Assembly: GCA_001464815.1 (NCBI GenBank) | Contig: LNDW01000026.1 | Span: forward strand, 52,358 to 116,357 | DNA length: 64,000 nucleotides | Direction of reading: 5' to 3' | From: Betaproteobacteria bacterium Ga0077527 | Lineage (GTDB): Bacteria > Pseudomonadota > Gammaproteobacteria > Burkholderiales > SG8-41 | Shown here: positions 28,360 to 38,950 of the stretch, one piece after another | How positions within the stretch are numbered: the stretch's first letter is position 1 | Layout of the letters: each line of letters opens with the position of its first letter | Made by a program: the position numbers and the translations under genes | The notes under the pieces: model-generated | What the model was told of the DNA's origin: nothing | The model's input: only the letters and a program-made list of their open reading frames with translations | Databases searched by the model: none

Positions 28360-28388
28360 ATTATAAGTAATTGTTTTAATTAACTTAA
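28360..28388 (-). promoter_or_regulatory. Candidate xsc promoter
   Basis: Read on the minus strand, TTAAGT (28388-28383) and a perfect TATAAT (28365-28360) are separated by 17 bases in a strongly AT-rich patch. The start point would fall in the adjacent palindromic operator. The same AT-rich patch (28361-28400) probably also serves the divergent dehydrogenase gene. Confidence 0.55.
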
Positions 28389-28522
28389 TTATGAATTAAT
28401 GCGGGCAGGTTTTGCCGCTGGCGACAGCATCGCGGCACAAGCAGCAGGCTACAATCAGGGGTCGCTGCCGCTGGCTGCGCAGCGCCTCCACACCCGGTAG
28501 TTCACCCAGTCACGGAGCCGAT

Positions 28523-31465
28523 TTGAACGCCCCTTTTGATGGCCATCACGCAGTGTTGCCCGCAGGGTCAGCGCCTGCGCTGGATCGCGAATCCCTGGCG
28601 CGGCAGCTTGCCGCGCGTATCTCCGGCGAAGTGCGTTTTGACACTGCGTCCCGTGCCGCCTACTCCGCCGACGCTTCCAATTACCGGCAGATCCCCATTG
28701 GCGTGGTGCTGCCGCGCAATATCGAGGACGTACTCGCCACCCTCGACATCTGCCGCGAACACGGGGTGCCGATCCTGCCGCGTGGTGGCGGTACCTCGCA
28801 GAACGGCCAGTGCGTGAACATCGCGGTGGTGATCGACACCACCAAGTACATGAACCGCGTGCTGCACGTCGATCCGGCCAAACGCACGGCACGTGTGGAG
28901 CCGGGCGCGGTCTGCGATGCGCTGCGCGACGCCGCCGAACAGCATGAACTGACTTTCGGCCCCGATCCCGCCACCCACAGCCGCTGCACACTGGGCGGCA
29001 TGATCGGCAACAACTCCTGCGGCGCGCACTCGGTGATGGCCGGCAAGACCGTCGATAACGTCGAGACGCTGGACATCGTCACCTACGACGGCCTGCGCCT
29101 GACCGTGGGGCCGACGTCTGAAGACGAACTGGTGCGCATCATCCGCGCCGGTGGCCGCCGCGGTGAAATCTACGGCAGGCTGCGCGACCTGCGCGACAAA
29201 TACGCCGAGCTGATCCGCACCCGTTTCCCGAAAATCAAGCGCCGAGTCTCCGGCTACAACCTCGACCAGCTGCTGCCGGAAAACGGTTTCAATGTCGCGC
29301 GGGCGCTGGTCGGCACCGAAGGCACCTGCGTGTTCACGCTCGGCGCGACAACGCGGCTGGTGGACAGCCCGCAGAAACGCGTGCTGCTGGTGCTGGGCTT
29401 TCCCGACATCTACCTTGCCGGCGATGCGGTTCCGGAAATCCTGCCCTTCAAGCCCATCGCCACCGAGGGGCTGGACGAACGCATCATCGGCGGCTTGAGG
29501 GCGCGCGGCCTGCGTGCTGATGACATCAGGCTGCTGCCTGCAGGCAATGCCTGGATCATGATCGAGTTCGGCGCCGACAGCATCGAAGCCGCCACCGCGC
29601 AGGCGCAGGGACTGATTGATCACTACGCCGCCAAACCCGCCGATGCCTTGCGGCCCTCCTCGTGGCTGATCACCGATGGCGCGATGTGTGAACGGGTGTG
29701 GACCATCCGCGAAACCGGCGCCTCGGCCACCGCGCTGACCATCGAGGCCAATGCAGTTGATCCCGCCGTCGGCTGGGAGGATGCCGCAGTGGATCCGCTG
29801 CGCCTGGGTGATTACCTGCGCGAATTCCAGGCGCTGGTCGACTGCCACGGTTATCAGACTTCGCTCTACGGCCACTTCGGCGACGGCTGCATCCACGCCC
29901 GCATCACCTTCGACACCCGCAGCCATGAAGGCATCAAGGTCTGGCGCAGCTTCCTGCGCGCGGCCGCCGAACTGGTGGTGAAGTACGGCGGCTCGCTGTC
30001 GGGCGAACATGGTGACGGCCAGGCCAAGGCCGAGTTCCTGCCGATCATGTACGGCGAAGAGCTGATGCAGGCCTTCCGCGAATTCAAGGCGATCTGGGAT
30101 CCGCTGAACCGGATGAATCCGGGCAAGGTCATCGATCCTTACCGCGCCGACGAAAACCTGAAATACGGCCCGGACTATGCGCCGCGGCAACCGGCCACAG
30201 CATTCAGCTACGCCAGCCGCGAAGGCCACGGTTTCACCCGCGCCATCGAACGCTGCGTTGGCATGGGCAAATGCCGCGCCCACGAAGGCGGCGTGATGTG
30301 CCCGAGTTACCGCGCCACGCGCGAGGAGCGTTATTCGACACGCGGCCGGGCACGGTTACTGTCAGAGATGCTGCGCGGCGAACTGATCCAGGACGGCTGG
30401 CAAAGTGAAGAAGTGCGCGAGGCGCTGGAACTGTGTCTCGCCTGCAAGGGCTGCAAGAATGACTGCCCGACACACACCGACATGGCCACCTACAAGGCCG
30501 AATTCATGCACCAGCACTACCGCGGCCGCTTGCGCCCGCGGCAAGCCTATAGCATGGGCTGGATACAGCGCTGGGCGCGGGTCGCTTCACTGGCGCCGCG
30601 CCTCACCAACCTGCTCACCCACACCCCCGGCCTGTCGGCGCTGCTCAAATTTGCCGGCGGTGTTGCGCAAGGCCGCGAGGTGCCGAAATTCGCGCGGCGC
30701 ACCTTCCGCAAATGGTTTGCCCGCCGCACACCCGTTGCAGGCACCCGCGGCCGGGTCATCCTCTGGGCCGACACCTTCAACAACCATTTCCAGCCCGGTT
30801 CCGCCGCAGCCGCGGTCGAGGTGCTCGAACAATTAGGCTACAGCGTCAGCGTGCCGCCGCAGTCGCTGTGCTGCGGCCGTCCGCTGTACGACTTCGGCCT
30901 GCTCGACACCGCGCGCGCGCAACTGCGCGAGATCCTCGATGCGCTGGATGACGACATCCGCGCCGGCACGCCGGTGATCGGCCTCGAACCGGCCTGCCTG
31001 TCGGTGTTCCGCGATGAACTGCCGAAGCTGCTGCATGAAGATCCGCGCGCGGCAAAACTGGCGCAGCAGTGCCAGCTGTTCAGCGACTTCCTGATGCGTG
31101 TGCCCGGCTGGGAGGCACCGCAGCTCGGCGGTGAAGCGCTGGTGCACGGCCACTGCCACCAGAAGGCGGTGTTCGGCATGACCGCGGAAATGGCGCTGCT
31201 CAAACGCCTCGGCATCCGCGCCACGGTGCCTGAATCCGGCTGCTGCGGCATGGCCGGCGCCTTCGGCTTTCATCCCAAGCATGTGGAGGTGTCGCTGAAA
31301 GCCGCCGAATTGGCGCTGCTGCCGGCGGTACGCGCCGCGGACGCCGGCACCATGATCATCGCCAGCGGCTACAGTTGTCGCGAACAGATTGCCCAGGGCT
31401 CGGAGCGTCAGGCCCTGCACATCGCCGAGGTGGTTGCACTTGCGATGAACCGCGCCGGCGCCTGA
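28523..31465 (+). CDS. FAD-linked oxidase fused to 4Fe-4S/CCG domains (GlcD-GlcF-like D-2-hydroxyacid dehydrogenase)
   Basis: The 980-residue protein combines several modules. They are an FAD-binding PCMH domain (VLPRGGGTSQNGQ, MIGNNSCGAHSVMAGKTVDN), an FAD-oxidase C-terminal domain (SLYGHFGDGCIHARI, SLSGEHGDGQAKAEF), a two-cluster ferredoxin domain (CLACKGCKNDCP and an earlier CVGMGKC), and two CCG cysteine modules (SLCCGRPLYDFG, GHCHQKAVFG, SGCCGMAGAFGF). This is the YdiJ-like layout, with GlcD and GlcF in one chain. Substrates in the family are D-lactate, glycolate or 2-hydroxyglutarate. With xsc and a TauE-type exporter alongside, oxidation of a hydroxysulfonate such as sulfolactate is plausible but unproven. 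Start TTG at 28523 has GGAG five bases ahead; a longer frame begins at 28412. Confidence 0.88.
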   Translation: MNAPFDGHHAVLPAGSAPALDRESLARQLAARISGEVRFDTASRAAYSADASNYRQIPIGVVLPRNIEDVLATLDICREHGVPILPRGGGTSQNGQCVNIAVVIDTTKYMNRVLHVDPAKRTARVEPGAVCDALRDAAEQHELTFGPDPATHSRCTLGGMIGNNSCGAHSVMAGKTVDNVETLDIVTYDGLRLTVGPTSEDELVRIIRAGGRRGEIYGRLRDLRDKYAELIRTRFPKIKRRVSGYNLDQLLPENGFNVARALVGTEGTCVFTLGATTRLVDSPQKRVLLVLGFPDIYLAGDAVPEILPFKPIATEGLDERIIGGLRARGLRADDIRLLPAGNAWIMIEFGADSIEAATAQAQGLIDHYAAKPADALRPSSWLITDGAMCERVWTIRETGASATALTIEANAVDPAVGWEDAAVDPLRLGDYLREFQALVDCHGYQTSLYGHFGDGCIHARITFDTRSHEGIKVWRSFLRAAAELVVKYGGSLSGEHGDGQAKAEFLPIMYGEELMQAFREFKAIWDPLNRMNPGKVIDPYRADENLKYGPDYAPRQPATAFSYASREGHGFTRAIERCVGMGKCRAHEGGVMCPSYRATREERYSTRGRARLLSEMLRGELIQDGWQSEEVREALELCLACKGCKNDCPTHTDMATYKAEFMHQHYRGRLRPRQAYSMGWIQRWARVASLAPRLTNLLTHTPGLSALLKFAGGVAQGREVPKFARRTFRKWFARRTPVAGTRGRVILWADTFNNHFQPGSAAAAVEVLEQLGYSVSVPPQSLCCGRPLYDFGLLDTARAQLREILDALDDDIRAGTPVIGLEPACLSVFRDELPKLLHEDPRAAKLAQQCQLFSDFLMRVPGWEAPQLGGEALVHGHCHQKAVFGMTAEMALLKRLGIRATVPESGCCGMAGAFGFHPKHVEVSLKAAELALLPAVRAADAGTMIIASGYSCREQIAQGSERQALHIAEVVALAMNRAGA

Positions 31466-31474
31466 GTCACCTTC

Positions 31475-32251
31475 ATGCCCGGATTTGAATCGCTGTCACC
31501 ATGGCTGATCGCGTACGTCACGATCGTGATCGCCGTCGCCGGCTGGGTGCAGGGCGCGCTGGGCCTGGGTTTTCCGATGATCGCAACACCCTTGATCGCC
31601 GCGGCGACCAACATGCAGGTCGCGGTGGTGATGGTGCTGATTCCCTGCCTGGCCACGGTGTTCGTCAGCATCGCGCGCAGCCCCGGTTCACTCGACATGC
31701 TGAAGCGCTTCTGGTGGATGGGCGTGGTGGCGCTGTTCGGCGCCGCCCTCGGCGCGAAGCTGTTTGTGCTATACCCCGGCTTTCCCTACGCACTGCTGCT
31801 AGCCGGCGTGATCCTGTTCTATCTCAACCTCGACCGCCTCGGCCTGTCGCAGTGGCCGGTGATGCAGCGAAATGAACTGATCTTCGGGCTTCTGTTCGGT
31901 TTCCTCGGCGGGCTGTGCGAAGCCACCGCCAACATCGCCGCTCCGCCGCTGATCATCTACTACCTCGGCATCGGCCTGCAGCCGCTGCTGCTGGTGCCGG
32001 CGATGAACATTTCCTTCCTCGTCGGCAAATCGACGCAGCTCGCGACGCTTGCACCCAGCGGCATCGCCAGCCTCGGGGAATGGCTGTTCACCCTGCCGCT
32101 CGCCGCGGTGGCCACCATCGCCAGCTGGTTCGGCTCGAAAGTGCGCAGCCGCATCGATGGCGCAACCTACCGGCGCTGGCTGCGCGCACTGCTGCTGGTG
32201 ATGGCGCTGATCCTGCTCGCACGCGCCGCCTTCCAGCAATTCCAGACATGA
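31475..32251 (+). CDS. TauE/SafE-family (TSUP) membrane exporter
   Basis: The 258 residues form about eight hydrophobic helices. The conserved N-terminal TSUP motif is GWVQGALGLGFPMIATP and the mirrored second-half motif is GFLGGLCEATANIAAPPLIIYYLG. TSUP members export sulfite or sulfoacetate or move other sulfur anions and organic acids. It starts 9 bases after the dehydrogenase gene and is probably cotranscribed. Next to an Xsc-type enzyme, which releases sulfite, export of sulfite is the simplest reading. Confidence 0.87.
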   Translation: MPGFESLSPWLIAYVTIVIAVAGWVQGALGLGFPMIATPLIAAATNMQVAVVMVLIPCLATVFVSIARSPGSLDMLKRFWWMGVVALFGAALGAKLFVLYPGFPYALLLAGVILFYLNLDRLGLSQWPVMQRNELIFGLLFGFLGGLCEATANIAAPPLIIYYLGIGLQPLLLVPAMNISFLVGKSTQLATLAPSGIASLGEWLFTLPLAAVATIASWFGSKVRSRIDGATYRRWLRALLLVMALILLARAAFQQFQT

Positions 32252-32271
32252 GCGCGGCGTCATGAAACAAT

Positions 32272-32298
32272 AAAAAAGCCGGCTTGCGCCGGCTTTTT
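32272..32298. terminator. Bidirectional terminator between tauE-like gene and grxD
   Basis: A stem AAAAAAGCCGGC / GCCGGCTTTTT with a TTGC loop lies between two convergent genes and has A and T tracts on both sides. Confidence 0.87.
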
Positions 32299-32313
32299 GC
32301 AGGGCGGAAGTAA

Positions 32314-32619
32314 TCAGCCCAGCATCTTTTTCAATTCGCCGCTCTGGAACATCTCGGTCATGATGTCGGAGCCGCCGACGAATTCACCGTTGACATAGAG
32401 CTGGGGGATCGTCGGCCAGTTGGCGTAGGCCTTGATGCCTTGGCGGATTTCCGCATCCTCGAGCACGTTGACGGTGAACGGGGCATCCACGCCGCAGGCG
32501 CGCAGGATGTTGATGGCGTTGGACGAAAATCCGCACTGCGGAAAATCGGGCGAACCCTTCATGTAGAGCACAACCTTGTGGCTGGTGACCTGATTCTTGA
32601 TGGTGTCTTGGACTGACAT
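32314..32619 (-). CDS. grxD: Monothiol glutaredoxin (Grx4 type)
   Basis: The 101 residues contain the monothiol active site CGFS (29-32) in KGSPDFPQCGFSSNAI, the WPTIPQLYVNGEFVGG glutathione-binding region and the C-terminal SGELKKML. This type carries and delivers 2Fe-2S clusters, often with BolA. It ends the hemA-prfA-prmC-ykgJ-grxD string on the minus strand, an arrangement common in betaproteobacteria. Confidence 0.96.
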   Translation of the reverse strand: MSVQDTIKNQVTSHKVVLYMKGSPDFPQCGFSSNAINILRACGVDAPFTVNVLEDAEIRQGIKAYANWPTIPQLYVNGEFVGGSDIMTEMFQSGELKKMLG

Positions 32620-32688
32620 CGCGCGACTCCTGGGCTGAACTTGACCAAATCTATCGGGATTGAAGTTTAACGAGGCCTTGCCACAGGG

Positions 32689-33294
32689 TCAACGGTCGCC
32701 ACCGAGCGCGGCGCGCAAGGCCAGCGGCATCAGTTGCAGGCCGAACACCTCGAGCGCCGCGGATTCGAGCATCTCGGCTTCCCAGCAGAATCGGCGTTCA
32801 ATCCGCTCGTACTCACCACGCGAAATGTCGCAATGCCGCGGATCACTGACCACCAGCAGCTTGCGGCAGGCATTGGGCCGCATTTCATACACCGTGCAGG
32901 CGCCGTCATGCCCGAGGAAGACGCAGGACTGATCGGCTGCGGTCTGTTCCCGCCAGGTTTCGACGCTGTAGCGGCTCTGGCGCGCGAGTTTTTCCAGATC
33001 AAGGCTACGGCCTTCGTCACGCAGCTGCTCGACCAGCAACACCGCTTCATGCGCGCGGATTTCGACCGGCCCGTAACAGCAATGGCTGCAGCCCTTGTTA
33101 CAGCGGATGGCTTCAGCACCGGGCTGTTGACGATCCTGCACGAGCAGCGCCTCCATGTCGGCATGCGCTTCTCGGGCCAATGAAGCTGGCTCTTGCCTCA
33201 GGACTGCGCGAAAGCGTGCGACATGCCCTTCGTACAACGCGCGCAATTCAGCCATGCGGCGCAGGCGTGCGCTGTTGTGGTCTTCGCTCATCAA
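32689..33294 (-). CDS. YkgJ-family cysteine cluster protein
   Basis: The 201 residues carry the CxxxCxxC core CNKGCSHCC (about residues 64-72), then CVFLGHDGACTVYEMRPNACR. This is the pattern of the zinc/iron-chelating YkgJ family (CxxxCxxCC plus distal Cys). The function is unknown, probably metal binding. The start overlaps the prmC stop by 4 bases, which supports cotranscription. Confidence 0.87.
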   Translation of the reverse strand: MMSEDHNSARLRRMAELRALYEGHVARFRAVLRQEPASLAREAHADMEALLVQDRQQPGAEAIRCNKGCSHCCYGPVEIRAHEAVLLVEQLRDEGRSLDLEKLARQSRYSVETWREQTAADQSCVFLGHDGACTVYEMRPNACRKLLVVSDPRHCDISRGEYERIERRFCWEAEMLESAALEVFGLQLMPLALRAALGGDR

Positions 33295-34112
33295 CAGCGT
33301 CCGCCGCTGACCCGCACGATGCCGGCGAGATCACGCTCGGCCACCCGTTCGCGTAATCCCGCTGCGTCGAGCAGTGCCGCGCAGGCTGCCGCCTGATCGT
33401 GGCCGTGCTCAAACAGCAGCCAGCCTCCGGGCAGCAAATACTCCCGCGCGCCGGAGATGATGTGGCGGATGTCGCTCAGGCCATCATCGCCGGCAGCCAG
33501 CGCACTGCGCGGTTCGAAACGCAGATCACCCTGCGCAAGATGCGCATCACCCTCGGCGATATAGGGCGGGTTTGAAATGATGAGGTGGTAGCGGGCACCA
33601 TCCACCGCGTCATACCAGTGGCTCGACAGCAGCGTGGTGTTTGCCGGAGCCCAGCGTTGCGCGTTGCCGCGAGCCACTTCGAGCGCGGCTGCCGAAACAT
33701 CGACCAGCAGCACCTGCAGATCGGCACGCTCCGCGGCGAGTGTGATGCCGATGCAGCCGCTGCCGGTGCCGAGGTCGAGTACACGCGCGCCTTGCGGCAG
33801 GCGTTGCAGCGCGAGTTCAACCAGCAGTTCGGTTTCGGGGCGCGGGATCAGCACCGCCGGACTTACGGCAAATTCACGTCCGTAAAACTCGCGTGTACCG
33901 CTGATGTAGGCGACCGGCTCACCGTCAACACGGCGCGCGCAAAGCCCGCGGTACCGTGTTGCCTGCGCCACGGTCGGCGCCGCGTCACCATGCGCGATCA
34001 GCCAGGCCTCGTCACAACCCAGCACCTGGCGCAGCAGCAGCCGCGCCTCGCTGCGCCCGAGGGTGGCCCCGGCTTTGGCCAGCAGCGCAGTCACAGTGGT
34101 CTCGGGAGTCAT
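33291..34112 (-). CDS. prmC: Peptide chain release factor N5-glutamine methyltransferase
   Basis: PrmC methylates the Gln of the GGQ motif in release factors. The 273 residues have an N-terminal helical domain, the family mark REFYGREFAVSPAVLIPRPETE, the SAM-binding DLGTGSGCIGITLA, and catalytic NPPY near residue 181 (IISNPPYIAEG). It lies 67 bases downstream of its substrate's gene, prfA, in the conserved order. Confidence 0.96.
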   Translation of the reverse strand: MTPETTVTALLAKAGATLGRSEARLLLRQVLGCDEAWLIAHGDAAPTVAQATRYRGLCARRVDGEPVAYISGTREFYGREFAVSPAVLIPRPETELLVELALQRLPQGARVLDLGTGSGCIGITLAAERADLQVLLVDVSAAALEVARGNAQRWAPANTTLLSSHWYDAVDGARYHLIISNPPYIAEGDAHLAQGDLRFEPRSALAAGDDGLSDIRHIISGAREYLLPGGWLLFEHGHDQAAACAALLDAAGLRERVAERDLAGIVRVSGGRC

Positions 34113-34179
34113 AAAAATTTATCAATAAAAACAAAGACTTATGTTTTTCGTATGCTGCAGCAACACCAGCGTTGCGCCG

Positions 34180-35262
<1,083 letters not shown>

Positions 35263-35318
35263 GGGCTGTCAGGAAAAATACGCACGGCGCGGCCCGGACG
35301 GGCACGCACCTGCCGCAG

Positions 35319-36572
35319 CTACTCCGGCCGCTGGATCTGGTAAAGCCGCGCGATCAGTGCCGCGAGCTCGTCGCGCTCGTCTTCGGCGGCATGGTTCAGC
35401 GCATGCGACGGCGGGTGCATGAACTTGTTGGTCAGCGCCTTCGACAGTTCGTCCATCACCTGCTGCGGATCGGCGCCGTGGGCGAGCCGGCGCTGCGCAC
35501 GCTCGAGTTCATTACGGCGTGCGCGTTCGGCGGTGTCGCGCAGCGCGCGGATGGTCGGCACCAGCTCGCGGTTGTCGAGCCAGTGCATGAAATCCGAAAC
35601 CTGGTTCTCGATGATGACTTCGGCCTGGGCCACCGCGTTCTGGCGCTGGTCGAGGCCCTCACGCGCGATCTGGCCCAGATCATCGACGGTGTAGAGGAAG
35701 GCGTCATCCAGCGCGCCGACTTCGGCCTCGATGTCGCGCGGCACTGCCAGGTCGAACATCAGCATCGGCCGGTGCTTGCGCGCGTGCAACGCGCTTTCCA
35801 TCAGGCCCTTGCCGATGATCGGCAGCGGACTCGCGGTGCAGCTGACCACGATGTCATACATCGCGAGCTGCGCACCGATATCGTTGAGCGGAATCACGTG
35901 ACCGAAAAAGCGGTCGGCCAGCTGCTGTGCCCGCACCTGGGTGCGGTTGGCGAAAGTGATCCTGCGCGGATGGTGGGCGGCGAAATGAGTAGCCGCGAGT
36001 TCGATCATCTCGCCGGCGCCGATGAACAGCAGGCTCTGTTCGGCAATACTCGGATAAATGCGTTCGGCCAGACGCACAGCCGCCGCGGCCATCGACACCG
36101 TGCTCGCGCCGATCTCGGTTTCACTGCGCACGGTTTTCGCCACGGAGAAGGTGCGCTGGAACAGCTTGTTGAGCAGCCAGCCCAGCGTGCCGGCTTCTTC
36201 GGCGGAACGCACCGCGCTCTTGAACTGGCCGAGGATCTGCGGCTCGCCCAGCACCATCGAGTCGAGCCCGCTGGCGACACGGAAGGCATGTTTCACCGCA
36301 CGGCCCTGCGGCAGCTCATAGAGATAAGGCTGGATCTGCAGCGGCTTCAACTGGTGGTAGCCGGCCAGCCAGTCGACCACGCTGCGCGGCTCGGCGGTCG
36401 AGCAATAGACCTCGGTACGGTTGCAGGTGGAGATGATCGCCGCCTCACTCACCGGCCGGCGGTCGACCAGATCACGCAGTGCCTGAGTCAGCTGCCCGGC
36501 GCCAAACACCACGCGCTCACGGACATCGAGCGGTGCGGTCTGGTGGTTCAATCCGAAGGCGAACAGCGGCAT
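35319..36572 (-). CDS. hemA: Glutamyl-tRNA reductase
   Basis: HemA reduces glutamyl-tRNA to glutamate-1-semialdehyde, the first committed step of C5 heme synthesis. The 417 residues include the catalytic Cys50 in [10 protein letters not shown], the block [15 protein letters not shown], an NADPH domain with [15 protein letters not shown], and the C-terminal dimerisation helix. It completes, with hemC and hemD in this window, much of the route to uroporphyrinogen III. Its transcript runs into prfA. Confidence 0.97.
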   Translation of the reverse strand: MPLFAFGLNHQTAPLDVRERVVFGAGQLTQALRDLVDRRPVSEAAIISTCNRTEVYCSTAEPRSVVDWLAGYHQLKPLQIQPYLYELPQGRAVKHAFRVASGLDSMVLGEPQILGQFKSAVRSAEEAGTLGWLLNKLFQRTFSVAKTVRSETEIGASTVSMAAAAVRLAERIYPSIAEQSLLFIGAGEMIELAATHFAAHHPRRITFANRTQVRAQQLADRFFGHVIPLNDIGAQLAMYDIVVSCTASPLPIIGKGLMESALHARKHRPMLMFDLAVPRDIEAEVGALDDAFLYTVDDLGQIAREGLDQRQNAVAQAEVIIENQVSDFMHWLDNRELVPTIRALRDTAERARRNELERAQRRLAHGADPQQVMDELSKALTNKFMHPPSHALNHAAEDERDELAALIARLYQIQRPE

Positions 36573-36680
36573 GGGGCGGCACCCGGTGAGGCCGGATGAT
36601 TACCGGTGATAAGACCTTGTATTTTAACCGTTTCCGGAAAACCGCCGCTGCGGCTCTCCGCGGTGACGCGGAAACCCCGG

Positions 36681-36848
36681 TCAGGAAATCTCGATCATGT
36701 CGAAATCCGCCTTGGTCGCGCCGCAGTAGGGACAGGTCCAGTCTGCGGGCACGTCTTCCCAGCGCGTGCCGGGCGGGATGCCCTCGTCGGGCAATCCCGC
36801 GGCTTCGTCATAGATGAAATTACAGAGGATGCACTGCCACTTCTTCAC
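36681..36848 (-). CDS. Rubredoxin
   Basis: This small 55-residue iron carrier was recognised by eye on the minus strand. It starts at GTG ([10 protein letters not shown]) and ends DFDMIEIS. The four Fe-ligand cysteines form CILC (6-9) and CPYC (39-42). The classic rubredoxin aromatic and acidic stretch [19 protein letters not shown] is intact. One oddity is Asn in place of the usual Gly right after the first C-x2-C. The start lies 8 bases past the upstream dehydrogenase stop. A GTG start with a weak ribosome site is likely because no in-frame ATG is nearby. Confidence 0.92.
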   Translation of the reverse strand: MKKWQCILCNFIYDEAAGLPDEGIPPGTRWEDVPADWTCPYCGATKADFDMIEIS

Positions 36849-36856
36849 GATCCGGC

Positions 36857-37849
36857 TCAGCCCTGCTCGTTGGTCATTTTTTTGCCGGTCGCGTAGAGCT
36901 TGAGGTTTTCGGTGAACACCGCCGCAGCACGGTCATCGTTGCCGGCGGAGGCCGAGGCGTTGTGCGGCGAAACGATGACATTGGGAATGTCCCACAGCGG
37001 CGAGTCCGCGGGCAGCGGCTCCTTCTCGAACACGTCGAGGTAGGCACCGGCGATCTGTTTCGACTGCAGCGCGGCGATCAGCGCTTTTTCATCGCACACC
37101 GCGCCGCGGGCGACGTTGACCAGATGCAGGTGTTTGGGCATCAGCGCCAGCGTTTTCGCGTTGACCAGCTGGTGCGTTTCCTTGGTGTACGGGCAGGCCA
37201 GCACCAGCCAGTCGGCCGTCGGCAGCAGCGCGGGCAGCTTGTCCAGCGTATGCATCTCGTCCACCGGGTCGCCGTCGCGCTTGGGGCTGCGGCGCAGGCC
37301 GATCACCTTCATCTCCAGCGCCTGACACATCCGTGCCACCGTGGCGCCGATGGTGCCAAGGCCGACGATGATGACCGTCTGACCGCGCAGGTCGCGCGGC
37401 ACATCCTTGCCGCGCGCCGGATCCCATTTGCGCTCGCGCTGCGCGGCAATCCAGCGCGGGAAACCACGCGCCAGCATCAGCAGGCCGCAGGCAGCGGTCT
37501 GGCCCACCGGTTCACCGTTGGTACCGGCCGAAGTGGTCAGGCGCACCTTGCGCTCGTGCAGTGAAGGCAGGAAGGGATGCTGGTCGATGCCGGTGCTGGT
37601 GAAATGCACCCACTTCATGTTCGGCGCCGCCTTCATTGCGTCGCCGAAGCTGTGATAGTGGTCGGAAAAGCGGATGTCTCGGGTCAGGTAGGCGGCCTCG
37701 ATCTTCGCCAGCGTTTCCGCCGGCAGGCGCTGCGCCGCGTCGTCGGGCAGGTGGAAGATCTGCGGCGTCACGCCGGCGGTCTTTGCAGCTGCCTGCAACT
37801 GCGCGCCGTACTGCGCTACAAAGCCCCTGGACAGCAGAATGCCGGTCAT
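36857..37849 (-). CDS. D-isomer-specific 2-hydroxyacid dehydrogenase
   Basis: The 330 residues have the two-domain dehydrogenase fold. The NAD motif is [13 protein letters not shown], then [14 protein letters not shown] with the catalytic Arg, DVFEKEPLP with the catalytic Glu, and SPHNASAS with the catalytic His. The acceptor specificity (glyoxylate, hydroxypyruvate or other) is not readable. The rubredoxin gene follows after 8 bases. It lies downstream of prpB on the same strand with a 46-base gap, so they may form one transcript. Confidence 0.9.
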   Translation of the reverse strand: MTGILLSRGFVAQYGAQLQAAAKTAGVTPQIFHLPDDAAQRLPAETLAKIEAAYLTRDIRFSDHYHSFGDAMKAAPNMKWVHFTSTGIDQHPFLPSLHERKVRLTTSAGTNGEPVGQTAACGLLMLARGFPRWIAAQRERKWDPARGKDVPRDLRGQTVIIVGLGTIGATVARMCQALEMKVIGLRRSPKRDGDPVDEMHTLDKLPALLPTADWLVLACPYTKETHQLVNAKTLALMPKHLHLVNVARGAVCDEKALIAALQSKQIAGAYLDVFEKEPLPADSPLWDIPNVIVSPHNASASAGNDDRAAAVFTENLKLYATGKKMTNEQG

Positions 37850-37895
37850 TGCCTCACTCCCCCGCTACGGTTGATGTCAGTCCGGTTGACCATTA

Positions 37896-38801
37896 TTACT
37901 TTTTGTCGCGCTTGAACAGCGCGTCGAGCTTCTGTTCGTAGGCGTGGTAATCGAGATAGTCGTAGAGGTCGTCGCGCGACTGCATCAGGTCCACCACCTT
38001 GTTCTGGTGGCCCTCCTTGCGGATGCTCTGGTAGACCTTCAGCGCCGCGGCATTGGCGGCGCGCCAGGCCGACAGCGGGTACAGCGCCATCGCCACGTTG
38101 GCGCCAGCGAGCTCCTGGGTCGAGAACAGCGGCGTCTTGCCGAACTCGGTGATGTTGGCGAGGATCGGCACCTTCACCGCGTCGGCGAATTTCTTGTACA
38201 TCGGCAGGTCGGTGATCGCCTCCGGGAAGATCATGTCGGCGCCGGCCTCGACGCAGGCCACCGCACGCTCCACCGCGGCATCGAGTCCCTCGACTGCAAG
38301 CGAATCGGTGCGCGCCATGATCACGAAATTGGCGTCGGTCTTGGCATCGGCGGCGGCCTTGATGCGGTCGACCATTTCGTCCTTGCTGACGATTTCCTTG
38401 TTCGGGCGGTGACCGCAGCGCTTCTGCATCACCTGGTCCTCGATGTGCATCGCCCCGGCACCGAACTTGATCAGCGACTTCACGGTGCGCGCGATGTTGA
38501 AGGCACCGCCAAAACCGGTATCCACATCCACCAGCAGCGGCAGGTCGCAGACATCGGTGATGCGGCGCACGTCGGTGAGCACGTCATCGAGCGTGCTGAT
38601 CGCGAGGTCCGGCACGCCCAGCGAACCGGCAGCAACACCGCCGCCCGAAAGATAGATCGCCTTGAAGCCGCTGCGCTGGGCGAGGCGGGCATGGTAGGCG
38701 TTGATGGCGCCGACGATCTGCAGCGGCTTTTCCGCAGCCAGCGCAGCACGGAAACGTGCGCCGGCAGAGGACTGGGCAGCGGATCGGGAAAGGTCGTTCA
38801 T
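37896..38801 (-). CDS. prpB: 2-Methylisocitrate lyase-type protein (isocitrate lyase/PEP mutase superfamily)
   Basis: The 301 residues have a TIM-barrel fold of the ICL/PEPM family. The metal-binding region is [11 protein letters not shown] and the active-site motif is KRCGHRP (127-133), with Cys129. PrpB cleaves 2-methylisocitrate to pyruvate and succinate; no prpC or prpD lies beside it. The ATG at 38801 has AGGAG in front; the longer frame adds 41 unrelated residues. It diverges from the IclR gene across a 304-base region. A related lyase for another 2-hydroxy diacid remains possible. Confidence 0.85.
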   Translation of the reverse strand: MNDLSRSAAQSSAGARFRAALAAEKPLQIVGAINAYHARLAQRSGFKAIYLSGGGVAAGSLGVPDLAISTLDDVLTDVRRITDVCDLPLLVDVDTGFGGAFNIARTVKSLIKFGAGAMHIEDQVMQKRCGHRPNKEIVSKDEMVDRIKAAADAKTDANFVIMARTDSLAVEGLDAAVERAVACVEAGADMIFPEAITDLPMYKKFADAVKVPILANITEFGKTPLFSTQELAGANVAMALYPLSAWRAANAAALKVYQSIRKEGHQNKVVDLMQSRDDLYDYLDYHAYEQKLDALFKRDKK

Positions 38802-38933
38802 GGCATGGCACTCCTGTGAGATCGCAGTCGGGGTTTCAAATAAATGGCACGGGGCATATTGCGGAAAACAGGCCGGGTGATGAGTGCGGCGGATTATCTC
38901 AGGCCAGGAGGCCGTGGCCGGCATGTCACACAG

Positions 38934-38950
38934 CGTCCGATATCTGGACG
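38934..38950. promoter_or_regulatory. Inverted repeat between prpB and iclR-type genes
   Basis: CGTCC-gatatct-GGACG forms a 5-7-5 inverted repeat inside the 304-base divergent region 38802-39105. That region has no other gene. The repeat is a candidate operator for the adjacent IclR-family regulator; sequence alone does not prove this. Confidence 0.4.

Noticed and set aside
28568..30283. Long antisense frame of about 570 codons
   Set aside because: It lies fully inside the FAD/FeS dehydrogenase on the other strand, shows no domain, and reflects the GC-rich codon pattern.
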